Below are positions 47,541 through 57,227 of a DNA stretch of 64,000 nucleotides, piece after piece. The stretch lies in assembly GCA_034382075.1 (NCBI GenBank), contig JAXMOZ010000005.1, positions 1 to 64,000 of the forward strand. The letters are read 5' to 3'. The DNA is from JAEULH01 sp034382075 (GTDB lineage Bacteria > Pseudomonadota > Alphaproteobacteria > Rhodospirillales > Defluviicoccaceae). Numbering within the stretch: position 1 is the first letter of the stretch; the number at the start of each line of letters is the position of its first letter. The notes under the pieces were generated by a model that saw only the letters and a program-made list of their open reading frames with translations, ran no database searches and had not been told where the DNA came from. The translations under genes and the position numbers were made by a program.

Positions 47541-48182
47541 CTACAGCGAGAAGCTGTAGCCGATGCCGACGCCGATGATCCAGGGGTCGATGTCGGCGTT
47601 GCGGCTTTTCACCGCGCCGTGGTTGACGCTGACCGCCGCCGGCAGCCACAGCTTCTTGATGTCGAAGTTGACGCTCCAGCGCTCGAACACCTGCCAGTCC
47701 AGGCCGGCCTGCAGCGCCCAGCCGAAGCGGTTGTCGTAATCAACGTCGTCGATGAGCGCGCTGTTCGGCTTGTCGACGCCGTAGAACACCGTGTAGTTGA
47801 CGCCGGCGCCGAGGTACGGGCTGACCTTGCCGTCGGGGAAGAAGTGATACTGCAACGACAGGATCGGCGGCAGCAGCCAGACATGGCCGAGGTCGACGTC
47901 GCCAAGCGCGGTGTCCTTGACCTTCACCTCGTGGCGCGCGGTGGCCAGGATGAGCTCGGCGGCGATGTTCTTGGTGAAGAAGTAGGTGAAGTCCAGCTCC
48001 GGCACGTAGGCGTCGCCGATGTCGATGTCGCCGCCGGCGGTGGTGGTTCCGCTCTCGTCGGGAATGATCCCGATGCCGCGCAACCTGACCAGAAGATCCC
48101 CGGCATCCTTGGCCTGCACGCCGCTGGAGGCGCAGATCAGCGCCGCGGCCAGCGCCAAGGCTGCCTTCTTCATCTTGTACAT
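47541..48182 (-). CDS. ompW: OmpW family outer-membrane protein
   Basis: 213 residues with signal peptide KKAALALAAALICASSGVQA. The beta-barrel body has the OmpW pattern: LLVRLRGIGIIPDES near the start, TYFFTKNIAAELILA, WLLPPILSLQYHFFPDGK, PYLGAGVNYTVFYG and the C-terminal phenylalanine-rich GIGYSFSL. OmpW makes a narrow hydrophobic channel. Start at MYKMKK; a Met three codons later is possible. Confidence 0.93.
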   Translation of the reverse strand: MYKMKKAALALAAALICASSGVQAKDAGDLLVRLRGIGIIPDESGTTTAGGDIDIGDAYVPELDFTYFFTKNIAAELILATARHEVKVKDTALGDVDLGHVWLLPPILSLQYHFFPDGKVSPYLGAGVNYTVFYGVDKPNSALIDDVDYDNRFGWALQAGLDWQVFERWSVNFDIKKLWLPAAVSVNHGAVKSRNADIDPWIIGVGIGYSFSL

Positions 48183-48353
48183 GCTCTCAACCCTCAGGCT
48201 TTTGGTTGGTTTTCGTCGACGCCCGCGTCCGCAGCAGACGGACGGCACCCCTTCGCGGGCCGAGTAACCATAAAGTTCTTAGGGTTTAGGTCAAGCGGTC
48301 CGTGGCCGTTTAGTCACAGATGCAGTCCGCCGGCCACGCCCGGAGCGTCGCCC

Positions 48354-49241
48354 CTAGGCGGGGGATCCTTCTCCGCCGGCGGCGGGGCCATCGCCATCGC
48401 CCGCGTCGTCCGTCCGGGTCGAGGCGCCGGCGCTCTCGGGACGGGCGATGAGCCCGGCGACGGGTCGGTCGCCAAGCCCGATGGCGCGGTAGGGAATGAC
48501 CTCGGCGCCCCCTGTCTCCCGCCGCAGCTCCCGATCCTCGACGCCGTCACCGCCGTCGTCTGCCACCGCTCCGGCGAGGACGAAGGAGACCAGCCGCTCG
48601 ATCTCCAGGCGCGCCTCCGACTTGGGCTGCATGGCGCCCACCCAGCGGCCGCGGTCGAACGCCTGGACGAAGGCGGAGCGCAGGCCGATCGGCGGCGCGA
48701 TCGGTTCGCCGAACCGCTCGTACAGCTTGAGGTTGCGGAGCACCGCCCGCCGGTCGGCGCGGTTGGGGACGATGACGCAGGATGGTTTCTCGCCGCCGCG
48801 GACCGCGCGCGCCTTCTGCACGGCGGCGACGAACCGGGCAGTGGAGTGGAGGTCGATGCCGCTGGGATTGACGGGGACGAAGATCAGGTCGGAAACCGCG
48901 GTGACCGCCGCCAGTGCGTAGTCGAGGCCCGGTGGCAGGTCGATGATCACCGCCGGGTTGCGCTGGGCGAGAAGCTGGATCTGCTTCACCCAGGCGAGCC
49001 CGGGGAATGGGTCCTCGCGCCGGGCCTCGTGCAGCACCCGCGAGGTGACCCGGATGCCGAGCTCGCCGTTCTCCGCCCAGGCCAGCGCGGTCGCCTGCCG
49101 GTCGGCGTCGACCAGGATGCAGTCGAGCCCGGTCAGCGCCCGGATGGCGCAGGCGAGGTTGACGGCGATGGTGCTCTTGCCGGCGCCGCCCTTGAGGTTG
49201 CAGACCGAGATGATGCGGGATGCGAGCTCGGGTTCGCTCAT
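48354..49241 (-). CDS. ParA-like ATPase (orphan)
   Basis: 295 residues. The deviant Walker A is SVCNLKGGAGKSTIAVNLA; Walker B region is IIDLPPGLDYAL. An extended acidic C-terminal tail (DDAGDGDGPAAGGEG) is not conserved in ParA. No parB is next to it, and no parS-like repeats were seen. Orphan ParA proteins often position proteins such as carboxysomes or chemotaxis clusters; the cargo here is unknown. Confidence 0.85.
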   Translation of the reverse strand: MSEPELASRIISVCNLKGGAGKSTIAVNLACAIRALTGLDCILVDADRQATALAWAENGELGIRVTSRVLHEARREDPFPGLAWVKQIQLLAQRNPAVIIDLPPGLDYALAAVTAVSDLIFVPVNPSGIDLHSTARFVAAVQKARAVRGGEKPSCVIVPNRADRRAVLRNLKLYERFGEPIAPPIGLRSAFVQAFDRGRWVGAMQPKSEARLEIERLVSFVLAGAVADDGGDGVEDRELRRETGGAEVIPYRAIGLGDRPVAGLIARPESAGASTRTDDAGDGDGPAAGGEGSPA

Positions 49242-49362
49242 GCCTCGGGGGACCAGACAAGTGGGGGACCAGAAGAGCACTGTCGGCTGCGGACGTCAGC
49301 CTAGCAAAATCAACCCCATTTGGGCACTCGGAAATCCCCTGGCCCTTCGGCCTGCCCGGTTT

Positions 49363-49534
49363 GCCCTCACCCTCCCGCTTCGCGGGCGACTGCCCTCACC
49401 CTCCCGCTGGCGCGGGTCCCTCCCTCCCACTCCGTGGGACTCCGTGGGCGAGGGCATGTTGGCGGCGCTGATGCCGCTCGTCTCCCTCTCCCGCGCGCGG
49501 AACGCGCAAGCGGGAGAGGGGCGGGGTGAGGGCG
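49363..49534. repeat. Palindromic intergenic repeat
   Basis: A cluster of inverted repeats beginning GCCCTCACC and closing GGTGAGGGC, with inner CTCTCCCGC-type arms. The ends match those of the element near 59.2 kb. It fills the gap between the orphan ParA and glycerate kinase genes, with no coding sequence of its own. Confidence 0.75.
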
Positions 49535-49614
49535 CTTTCGCGCAAGCACAAGGCAGCGCCGCACCATGCCATGCGGCCCCGGGCGGCAAGGGGTGGACCT
49601 GGACGGAGCGTTGC

Positions 49615-50898
49615 CTACTTCCTCTGCTCAACGAGGATCGCGCGGAAGTCGTTGACGTTGGTCCGCGTCGGCCCGGTCACGATCAGGTCGCCGAGCCTGG
49701 AGAACAGCCCGTAGCTGTCGTTGTTGGCGAGCAGCGCCCGGGCATCGAGCCCGGCCGAGGCGGCGCGGGCGAGGGTATCCGGGCGGAGGATGGCGCCGGC
49801 ATTGTCCTCGACGCCGTCGATGCCGTCGGTGTCCGCGGCCAGGGCCCAGACATCCGGCTGGCCGTCCAGCGCCACCGCCAGCGCCAGCAGGAACTCGCCG
49901 TTTCGCCCGCCGCGGCCGTTGCCGCGGATGGTAACGGTGGTCTCTCCTCCCGACAGGATCACGCAGGGCGGCTCCGCCGGTTGGCCATACCGCGCCGCCT
50001 GCTTCGCCATGGCGGCGTGGACCAGGGCGACGTCGCGGGCCTCGCCCTCGAGGGCGTTGCCGAGGATCAGCGGCCTCAGGCCGGCCTCGCGGACGACGGC
50101 CGCGGCCGCCTCCAGGGCGTCCTGGGGCGTCGCCACCATCTCGACGCGGCTGGCCGCGAGCCTGGGATCGCCGGGCTTCGGCGTCTCCGCCGCGGTGCCC
50201 TCCAGGTGGGCGCGAACCTGGGCTGGCACATCGAGGGCATACTTGTCGAGGACGGCCAGCGCGTCCGCGGTCGTGGTGGGATCGGGAACCGTCGGCCCCG
50301 AGGCGATGACCGAAGGGTCATCGCCCGGGACGTCGGAGATCAACAGCGCCACCACCGGCGCCGGCGCGGCCGCGGCGGCGAGCCGCCCGCCCTTGATCGC
50401 CGAGAGGTGCTTTCGCACGCAGTTGATCTCGCTGATGGTGGCGCCACAGCGGAGCAGGCCGCGGGTCACCCCCTGTTTGTCGGCGAGCGTGAGCCCCGGC
50501 GCCGGCAGCGCCATCAGCGCCGAGCCGCCGCCGGAGATTAGGCACAGCAGCAGATCCTCGGGACCGAGCCCACCGGCAAGCTTGAGGATCTCCGCTGCCG
50601 CCCGCTGGCTGGCCTCGTCGGGGTTGGGATGCGCCGCCTCGACCACCTCGATCCGCTTCGTCGGCAGGCCGTGGCCGTAGCGGGTGACCACCAGCCCGGA
50701 GAGCGGGCCGGGCCAGGCCTCTTCCACCGCCTTGGCCATGGCCGCCGCCGCCTTGCCGGCGCCGACGACCACGGTGCGGCCCACGGGAGGGGGCGGCAGG
50801 TGCGCCTTGATCAGCTCCGGGGCGCGGGCGGCGTCGACCGCGGCGTCGAACGCCCGGCGCAGCAGCGCCTCCGGATCGACGGCTGCCGAGCGCGCCAT
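49615..50898 (-). CDS. Glycerate 2-kinase (MOFRL family)
   Basis: 427 residues with the MOFRL-family N-terminus (VVVGAGKAAAAMAKAVEE), the ATP-binding LCLISGGGSALM, and the late GGETTVTIRGNGRGGRNGEF and ALAADTDGIDGVEDNAGA. It phosphorylates glycerate to 2-phosphoglycerate. The ATG overlaps the stop of the GntP permease gene, so uptake and kinase are coupled. A GTG one codon earlier is an alternative. Confidence 0.9.
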   Translation of the reverse strand: MARSAAVDPEALLRRAFDAAVDAARAPELIKAHLPPPPVGRTVVVGAGKAAAAMAKAVEEAWPGPLSGLVVTRYGHGLPTKRIEVVEAAHPNPDEASQRAAAEILKLAGGLGPEDLLLCLISGGGSALMALPAPGLTLADKQGVTRGLLRCGATISEINCVRKHLSAIKGGRLAAAAAPAPVVALLISDVPGDDPSVIASGPTVPDPTTTADALAVLDKYALDVPAQVRAHLEGTAAETPKPGDPRLAASRVEMVATPQDALEAAAAVVREAGLRPLILGNALEGEARDVALVHAAMAKQAARYGQPAEPPCVILSGGETTVTIRGNGRGGRNGEFLLALAVALDGQPDVWALAADTDGIDGVEDNAGAILRPDTLARAASAGLDARALLANNDSYGLFSRLGDLIVTGPTRTNVNDFRAILVEQRK

Positions 50899-52244
50899 CA
50901 CAGCGCCACCAGGCTTGCGGTCCAGACGGCCGCGGCGGCGACCAAGCCCTGAACCAGGGTGCCCACCGTCTGCAGTTTGTAGCCGGTCGGCGCATCCATG
51001 TTGGAGAACTGGGTCACCACCCAGAAGAAGCTGTCGTTGGCGTGGGAGACCACCATCGAGCCGCCGCCGATGGCGACCACCACCAGCGCCTTGGCGGTGT
51101 CGCTGTCGAGCCCGAGGGGGGCGAGCAGCGGCGCCATCAGACCGGCGGTGGTGATGATGGCGACCGTCGACGAGCCCTGGGCGGTCTTGATCCCGGCGGC
51201 GATCAGGAACGGCAGGATGATGCCGAGCTGGGTGTCGGCCAGGGTCTGCCCGACCACGGTGGCGATGCCGGAGTTCTGCAGCACCTTGCCGAAGGCGCCG
51301 CCGGCGCCGGTGATGATGATGATGGTCGCCGCACCCAGGATGGCCTCGCCCACCCAGCCCTTATCGGCGAGCATCGAGCGCTCGAGCTTTTTCGGCAGCA
51401 GCATTGCCAGGCCCACGCCGATGAGCAGGGCCACCACCGGCTGGCCGATGAAGCTCAACAGGGTGTAGGGGGTTCCGGTGCCGAAGGGTTTGGTTGGGAA
51501 CTCGGCGATGGAGCGCAGGACGATGAGCAGGATTGGCACCAGGATCGGCAGCAGCGATTTGAAGGCTCCCGGGGCGTCGGCGAGGTTCGCCCGGGCGTCC
51601 GGCTGCTCCTCGCCGGCAAGGCCTTCGTCCGGCGAGATGTAGATCCGGCTGGCCACGGTCACCGCGAACAGCCAGCCGGCGAAGCAGGCGATGGCGGCGA
51701 TGAGCAAGCCCCAGAGGATCACCAGGCCGATGTCGGCGCCGATGATGCCGGCCGCGGCAATCGGACCCGGCGTCGGCGGCACCATGGTGTGGGTGGCGTA
51801 GAGGCCGAGGCTCAAGGCGATGGCGGTGGTGGCCAAGGAGAGCCCGGCCCTGCGGGTCAGCGCCTTGTTTAACGAGGAGAGGATGACGAAGCCGGAGTCG
51901 CAGAACACCGGGATTGAGACGACGTAGCCCATGATCGACATGGTCGCCGGCACGTTGCGCTCGCCCGCCACCTTGAGGATGTTTTCGGCCAGGCGGAAGG
52001 CGCCGCCGGAGCGCTCGAGGAAGGTGCCGATGATGGCGCCGGCGAGAATGACGATGCCGATGGAGCCGATGGTTCCGCCGAAGCCTTCGTTGACCGACTT
52101 CACCACGTCGCCCAGCGGCATGCCCGACAGGATGCCGAAGGCGAAGGCGGTGATGAGCAACGCCAGGAACGGATGCATCTTGAGCGTTGCGGTGGCGAAG
52201 ATGATGAAGGCGATGCTGGCTATGAGCAGAATGACGAGGAGCAT
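50898..52244 (-). CDS. GntP family permease
   Basis: 448 residues of a GntP-type permease: LKMHPFLALLITAFAFG, FGGTIGSIGIVILAGAIIGT, VSIPVFCDSGFVILSSLNKA and the end AKALVVVAIGGGSMVVSHAN. GntP proteins import gluconate, glycerate and related acids. It is co-transcribed with the downstream glycerate kinase, so glycerate is the likely substrate (inference). Confidence 0.9.
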   Translation of the reverse strand: MLLVILLIASIAFIIFATATLKMHPFLALLITAFAFGILSGMPLGDVVKSVNEGFGGTIGSIGIVILAGAIIGTFLERSGGAFRLAENILKVAGERNVPATMSIMGYVVSIPVFCDSGFVILSSLNKALTRRAGLSLATTAIALSLGLYATHTMVPPTPGPIAAAGIIGADIGLVILWGLLIAAIACFAGWLFAVTVASRIYISPDEGLAGEEQPDARANLADAPGAFKSLLPILVPILLIVLRSIAEFPTKPFGTGTPYTLLSFIGQPVVALLIGVGLAMLLPKKLERSMLADKGWVGEAILGAATIIIITGAGGAFGKVLQNSGIATVVGQTLADTQLGIILPFLIAAGIKTAQGSSTVAIITTAGLMAPLLAPLGLDSDTAKALVVVAIGGGSMVVSHANDSFFWVVTQFSNMDAPTGYKLQTVGTLVQGLVAAAAVWTASLVAL

Positions 52245-52504
52245 GGACGGGTCCTACCCTGTTGGACGCTCGGCTTATCGGCCTTGTTGAACCGGGCCGG
52301 CCTTTGCGGATGTTGCTAAGCGCGCCCCATGCGCCGGTCAATGCGCATCGTTCGCGAGCCGCACGGAGTGCCGGTTTCGCCGCAGCTCCGCGTCCCGGCC
52401 TCGTCCCGGCCTCGTGCCGGCGCCGGCCTTGATCTCTGCCGCAGGGCGGGCGCACCATGGGGTTGTGCCCGCCAACCGCGGCGCGCTCAGCAGGGGAAGC
52501 CGCC

Positions 52505-53815
52505 ATGCCCGACGTCGCTCACGCCCTCGCCAGCCATTGGATGCCGTTCACCGCGAACCGGGACTTCCAGGCCCACCCCCGGCTCATCGTCCACGCCGAG
52601 GGCATGGTCTACCGCAGCCAGTCGGGCCAGCGCGTCCTCGACGGCGCGTCCGGGCTGTTCTGCTGCGCCGCCGGTCACGGCCGCCGGGAAATCGCCGAGG
52701 CGGTGTCGGCGCAGCTCATGGAGATGGACTACGCGCCGCATTTCCAGTTCGGCCATCCGTCCTCGTTCGAGCTGGCGGCGCGGCTCGGCGCCCTGCTTCC
52801 CGGCGACCTCGACCATCTGTTCTTCTGCAACTCGGGCTCCGAGGCCATCGACACGGCGCTGAAGATCGTCATGGCCTACCACCGCGCGAACGGCGAGGGC
52901 GCCCGCCAGCGCTTCGTCTCGCGCGAACGGGCCTACCACGGGGTGAACATCGGCGGCACCTCGCTCAGTGGCATCGTCCGCAACCGCGAGGCCTTCCCGG
53001 CGGTGATGCCGGGCGTCTCTCACATGCGCCACACCTGGCTGACCGACCACCGCTTCGTCCGCGGCCAGCCGGGAAGCGGCGAAGAGCTCGCCTTCGACCT
53101 GCAACGCTTCGTCGATCTCCACGGCAAGTCCCAGATCGCGGCCTGCTTCGTCGAACCGATCGCCGGCTCCACCGGCGTGCTGGTGCCGCCCAAGGGCTAC
53201 CTGGAGCGGCTGCGGCAGATCTGCGACGCCAACGGCATCCTGCTGGTGTTCGACGAGGTGATCTGCGGCTTCGGCCGCACCGGCGCCGGCTTCGCCGCCG
53301 AGAGCTTCGCCGTAAAGCCGGACATGATCACCATGGCCAAGGCCTTGACCAACGGCTCCCAGCCCATGGGCGCGGTCGCCGTCAGCGACCGCATCTACCG
53401 GGCCTTGACCGCGGGCTCGCCACCGGAAGCGATCGAGCTGTTCCACGGCTACACCTTCTCCGCCCACCCGGCCGCCTGCGCCGCGGCCCTGGCCACCCTC
53501 GACATCTACGCCCGAGAGGAGCTGTTCACCCGCTCCGCGAGGCTTTCGGGGGGCTTCCTAGACCGGATGTTCGCCCTGGCCGATATCCCGGTGATCACCG
53601 ATATCCGCGGCTACGGCATGCTCGCCGCCTTCGACATGGCTCCGCCTGCGACCCCGGGAGCGCGCGGCTATGCGGCGCTGAAGCGGCTGTTCGAGGCGGG
53701 GCTGCTGATCAAGTGGACCGGCGATACCGGTATCGTCGCCCCGGCGCTGATCGCCTCGGACGACGAACTCGACGAGATCGAGGAAAAGCTGCGCCGGGTC
53801 CTGGAGACGATCTGA
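52505..53815 (+). CDS. Class III aminotransferase, beta-alanine--pyruvate type
   Basis: 436 residues. PLP features: Asp250 in LLVFDEVICGFGRTG and the Schiff-base Lys279 in MITMAKALTNG. The N-terminal HWMPFTANRDF and VLDGASGLFCCAAGHGR are characteristic of omega-amino acid:pyruvate transaminases. The likely reaction is beta-alanine + pyruvate to malonate semialdehyde + alanine. Start ATG with AGGGGAAGCCGCC before it. Confidence 0.92.
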   Translation: MPDVAHALASHWMPFTANRDFQAHPRLIVHAEGMVYRSQSGQRVLDGASGLFCCAAGHGRREIAEAVSAQLMEMDYAPHFQFGHPSSFELAARLGALLPGDLDHLFFCNSGSEAIDTALKIVMAYHRANGEGARQRFVSRERAYHGVNIGGTSLSGIVRNREAFPAVMPGVSHMRHTWLTDHRFVRGQPGSGEELAFDLQRFVDLHGKSQIAACFVEPIAGSTGVLVPPKGYLERLRQICDANGILLVFDEVICGFGRTGAGFAAESFAVKPDMITMAKALTNGSQPMGAVAVSDRIYRALTAGSPPEAIELFHGYTFSAHPAACAAALATLDIYAREELFTRSARLSGGFLDRMFALADIPVITDIRGYGMLAAFDMAPPATPGARGYAALKRLFEAGLLIKWTGDTGIVAPALIASDDELDEIEEKLRRVLETI

Positions 53816-53824
53816 GGCGCCAAG

Positions 53825-54721
53825 CTAACCGGTGGCGCCGCGGGCCGCCTCGATGGTGCGCGCCGGGCGAACGGGGCCGCGGTAGAACAGGTGCCGGCCG
53901 ATCCGCATCGCCTGCGCCATGCTCTCCGCCCACGGCGGCGAGACGTAGTCGGCGTGGTACCAGAGCGAGCCTCGGGTCGGGTCCGGCAGGTTGAGGAAGA
54001 GCGCGGTGAAGGCGACGAGCTCGGCATCCCGCCAGGCGGCGTCGTCGCCGGGCTCGTTGCCCCGCCGGTCGCAAACCCAGGAGAACTGGCAGCGGTGCAG
54101 GCCCTGCTCCTGTCCCTGCAGGACGACATCGCACACCGTGTTCGGAAAGTTGCGGTTGGCGACCCGGTTCAGGGTGACGGACGCCACCGCGAGCCGGCCC
54201 AGCGGCGTTTCCGAGCGCGCCTCCCAGTAGACGTTCAGCGCCAGGCAGCGAAGCTCTGCCTGCAGATCCTCGCCCACCTGGCCCACCCGGCCGGTCTTCG
54301 GCCGAAGCGGCACCACCCATCCCGGCGTTGCCAAGGTGGCGGCGGTGCGGATGGCCCGGCGCGCCAGCGCTTCCTCGCCGGCGCCGGGCGAAAGAACCGG
54401 GGCGCGCGGCTTCTCGAAAATGTAGGGGTCGCGGGCCGGGATCGAGGTGAGCCGAATCGCCACCCGGGTGGCCGCCTCTGGGGCCACCGCCGGCGGCGGC
54501 GGGAAGTCGTGGGCGACGCTGCGGATCGACGCCGCCGGAGCGTCCGCCAGGGCCGCGCCTTCGTCGGCTTGCGCCGGCGAGAGGGCGACGGCCGACAGGG
54601 CCGCGGCCGCGAAGGGGATGACGCGCGCAAGCGGCCAAGGCTTGTGTCGCTGCCGGGCAGGTAAAACCCGCCCGGCTGCAAAAGCCGGCGCAAACCTGAA
54701 AGTATAAAAATGACTGATCAT
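53825..54721 (-). CDS. SleB-type cell wall hydrolase
   Basis: 298 residues. A hydrophobic N-terminal segment (residues 34-50) anchors or exports it, then comes a Pro/Ala-rich linker. The C-terminal Hydrolase_2/SleB domain has LRCLALNVYWEARSE, VASVTLNRVANRNFPNTVCD and CQFSWVCD. The family cuts peptidoglycan. It converges with the aminotransferase gene. Confidence 0.88.
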   Translation of the reverse strand: MISHFYTFRFAPAFAAGRVLPARQRHKPWPLARVIPFAAAALSAVALSPAQADEGAALADAPAASIRSVAHDFPPPPAVAPEAATRVAIRLTSIPARDPYIFEKPRAPVLSPGAGEEALARRAIRTAATLATPGWVVPLRPKTGRVGQVGEDLQAELRCLALNVYWEARSETPLGRLAVASVTLNRVANRNFPNTVCDVVLQGQEQGLHRCQFSWVCDRRGNEPGDDAAWRDAELVAFTALFLNLPDPTRGSLWYHADYVSPPWAESMAQAMRIGRHLFYRGPVRPARTIEAARGATG

Positions 54722-55008
54722 GAGAAGGCTTCAACAACCAAATGCATGGCCGGACCGTCCGTTGCCGAGGCTTGGAGCCCCATCGTGGCCGCACCGGCGA
54801 TAATTGGACCATCAAAAAAGACATCTTCAACGGCGGTGTCAACATCTTCCGGCCGGCGAAGATGGATTGAGCGCCCGCCAGGGCGGCGAATTCTGCCCGG
54901 ATCGGCGGTGGCGCCGGCCCCCCGGCGGCCGTCCGGCCCTTCCCCTCGCTATGCCCGCCGGCGTTCGGCTAAACTTCGGCCGTGCACCGCCGCCGGTCGA
55001 GGACGGAC

Positions 55009-56007
55009 ATGCTGAAACAGCCCTATCTCCTGTTCGTGGGCGACGCCCGCGACAAGCTGGCTGCCAAGTCGGCGGTGGGTGTTTGGCAGTGGCGGCCGGA
55101 CCTCTGCATCGGCCAGGTGCGGCTCGCCGGCTGCGAAGCCTCCCTCGACCTGCCGGCGATGAGTATCGAAGAGGGCGCCGAGGCCGGAGCGCGAACCCTG
55201 ATCATCGGCGTCGCCAACGCCGGCGGCACCATCCCGCCGCAGTGGCTGGACACGTTCGCGGCCGCGCTGCGCTCAGGCCTGGATCTCGCCAACGGCCTGC
55301 ACGACCGGCTTTCCGACATCCCCGACCTGGTGGCCCTGGCCGTGGCCAACGGCCGCCACTTGCACGACGTCCGCCACCCCTCCCGAACCTTTGGCGTCGG
55401 CACCGGCGAGCTCCGCTCCGGCCGGCGGCTGCTCACCGTCGGCACCGACTGCTCGGTGGGCAAGATGTATGCGACGCTGGCGCTGGAGCGGGAGATGCGG
55501 GCGCGCGGGCTCGCCTGCGACTTCCGCGCCACCGGCCAGACCGGGATCTTCGTCGCCGGCGCCGGCGTTGCCGTCGATGCGGTGGTGGCCGACTTCATCT
55601 CCGGGGCGGTCGAATGGCTGGCTCCGGCCGCGGCCGCGGATCACTGGGACCTGATCGAGGGGCAGGGCTCGCTGTTCCACCCGTCGTTCGCCGGGGTAAG
55701 CCTCGGTTTGCTCCACGGCGCGCAGGCAGAGGCGCTGGTGATGTGCCACGAGCCGGTCCGCGGCCACATGCGCGGCCTTCCCAACCGCAAGCTTCCGGGG
55801 GTGGGCGAGTGTATCGAGGCCAACCTCGTCGCCGCCCGGCTGACCAGCCCCGCGGTCCGCTGCGTCGGCGTGGCGGTCAATACCAGCGAGATGCCGGGCG
55901 AAGACGCTAGAGCCTACCTGGCCCGCCTCGAGGCCGAGCTCAGCCTCCCTTGCGTCGATCCGCTGAAGGCGGGGGTCGGTGCCATCGTCGATCGCCTGCT
56001 CGGTTGA
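55009..56007 (+). CDS. dgcN: DUF1611 family protein DgcN
   Basis: 332 residues. N-terminal domain and C-terminal P-loop-like domain typical of DUF1611: TLIIGVANAGGTIPP, then LLTVGTDCSVGKMYATLALE and ATGQTGIFVAGAGVAVDAVV. DgcN is known as an N-acetyltransferase acting on D-glutamate together with DgcA. GAGG six bases before the ATG. The stop overlaps the dgcA start. Confidence 0.88.
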   Translation: MLKQPYLLFVGDARDKLAAKSAVGVWQWRPDLCIGQVRLAGCEASLDLPAMSIEEGAEAGARTLIIGVANAGGTIPPQWLDTFAAALRSGLDLANGLHDRLSDIPDLVALAVANGRHLHDVRHPSRTFGVGTGELRSGRRLLTVGTDCSVGKMYATLALEREMRARGLACDFRATGQTGIFVAGAGVAVDAVVADFISGAVEWLAPAAAADHWDLIEGQGSLFHPSFAGVSLGLLHGAQAEALVMCHEPVRGHMRGLPNRKLPGVGECIEANLVAARLTSPAVRCVGVAVNTSEMPGEDARAYLARLEAELSLPCVDPLKAGVGAIVDRLLG

Positions 56008-56990
56008 TGCGAAGGCTCTCGGTCCGCCGCGAAACCTGGCGGCTGGCCAGGCCGTTCGCCATCGCCCGGGGGATGAAGACGGCGGCCGAGGTGGTGGTGG
56101 CCGAAATCGATGAACAGGGGCTGCGCGGCCGCGGCGAGTGCGTTCCTTACGCCCGTTATGGCGAGACCGCCGACGGCGTCCTCGCGGCGATCCAGGCGCT
56201 TGCCGGCGCCATCGCCGCGGGCATGGATCGCCTGGCGCTGCAAGAGGCGCTACCGTCCGGCGCCGCCCGCAATGCCCTGGACTGCGCGCTCTGGGATCTG
56301 GAGGCGAAGTGCGCGGGTGCGCGCGCCTGGGAGCTGGCGGGGCTGCCGCCGCCTTTGCCCCTGCCGGTCGCATCGACGCTTTCGCTGGATGCGCCCGCCG
56401 CGATGGCCGCCGCCGCCGCCGATGCGGTTGGCGGTGGCGCAAGCCTGCTGAAGCTGAAGGTCGGCGCCGACGCGGTGTTGGAGCGGGTGGGAGCGGTTCG
56501 CGCCGCGGCGCCCGAGGCCCGGCTGATCGTCGACGCCAACGAAGGCTGGACCTTTCCCCTCTTCGAGCGGCTCGCCGAGCCGCTTCACGCCCTCGGCGTG
56601 GAGATGATCGAGCAGCCGTTGCCGGCCGGAAGCGACGGCGCCTTGGCCGGCTTCGCCTCGCCGGTGGTCCTCTGCGCCGACGAGAGCTTCCACACCCAGC
56701 GCGATCTCGACCGGATGCAGGGCTACGGCATGGTCAACGTCAAGCTCGACAAGACCGGCGGGCTGACCGCGGCCCTGCCTCTCGCCGCCGCGGCGCGAGC
56801 CCAGGGGCTTGCGGTAATGGTCGGCTGCATGGTCTCGACGTCTTTGGCCATGGCGCCGGCCACCCTGCTGGGCGAGGGGGCCGCCGTCGTCGACCTGGAC
56901 GGACCGCTCTGGCTCGCGCAGGACCGGAAGCCGGCGCTCCACTACGAGCGCGGCGTCGTTCATCCGCCGGGGCCGGAGTTGTGGGGCTAG
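56007..56990 (+). CDS. dgcA: Enolase-superfamily racemase/epimerase DgcA
   Basis: 327 residues of the muconate-lactonising/dipeptide epimerase group. The enolase capping domain GECVPYARYGETADGVLAAI is followed by the barrel with LLKLKVGADA (KxK), LIVDANEGW, IEQPLPAG, LCADESFH and NVKLDKTGG. The conserved Lys pair acts in racemisation. With DgcN it converts N-acetyl-D-glutamate to the L-form. Confidence 0.9.
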   Translation: MRRLSVRRETWRLARPFAIARGMKTAAEVVVAEIDEQGLRGRGECVPYARYGETADGVLAAIQALAGAIAAGMDRLALQEALPSGAARNALDCALWDLEAKCAGARAWELAGLPPPLPLPVASTLSLDAPAAMAAAAADAVGGGASLLKLKVGADAVLERVGAVRAAAPEARLIVDANEGWTFPLFERLAEPLHALGVEMIEQPLPAGSDGALAGFASPVVLCADESFHTQRDLDRMQGYGMVNVKLDKTGGLTAALPLAAAARAQGLAVMVGCMVSTSLAMAPATLLGEGAAVVDLDGPLWLAQDRKPALHYERGVVHPPGPELWG

Positions 56991-57124
56991 CCCTCGCTCG
57001 GCAGAGGCTTCGGCCTGGAGCAATGTGCAAGTAGGTTGAAGCGGACCCGCTAGGGGCACCACTCTAGGATGTCGTTCCGGACGTCATGGCCGCACTTGTT
57101 GGGGCCATCCACGCCTTCCGTGGA

Positions 57125-57145
57125 CCCCCGGAACAAGTCCGGGGG
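57125..57145. repeat. Short palindromic intergenic repeat
   Basis: CCCCCGGA and TCCGGGGG form an 8-bp hairpin with a 5-base loop. It follows ACGCCTTCCGTGGA and precedes TGACGG, a common alphaproteobacterial intergenic repeat type, in the gap between dgcA and the methyltransferase gene. Confidence 0.6.
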
Positions 57146-57227
57146 TGACGGATGAGGGGGTGGAAAGGGCGAAAAACCGGTTCGGTGGGCGCGGGTTGCT
57201 GGTGTGTCAACCTGATCACAAACCGCT

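Noticed and set aside
49363..49534. A CRISPR-like array at the repeat cluster
   Set aside because: No regular repeat-spacer periodicity and no cas genes; the element is an intergenic palindrome.
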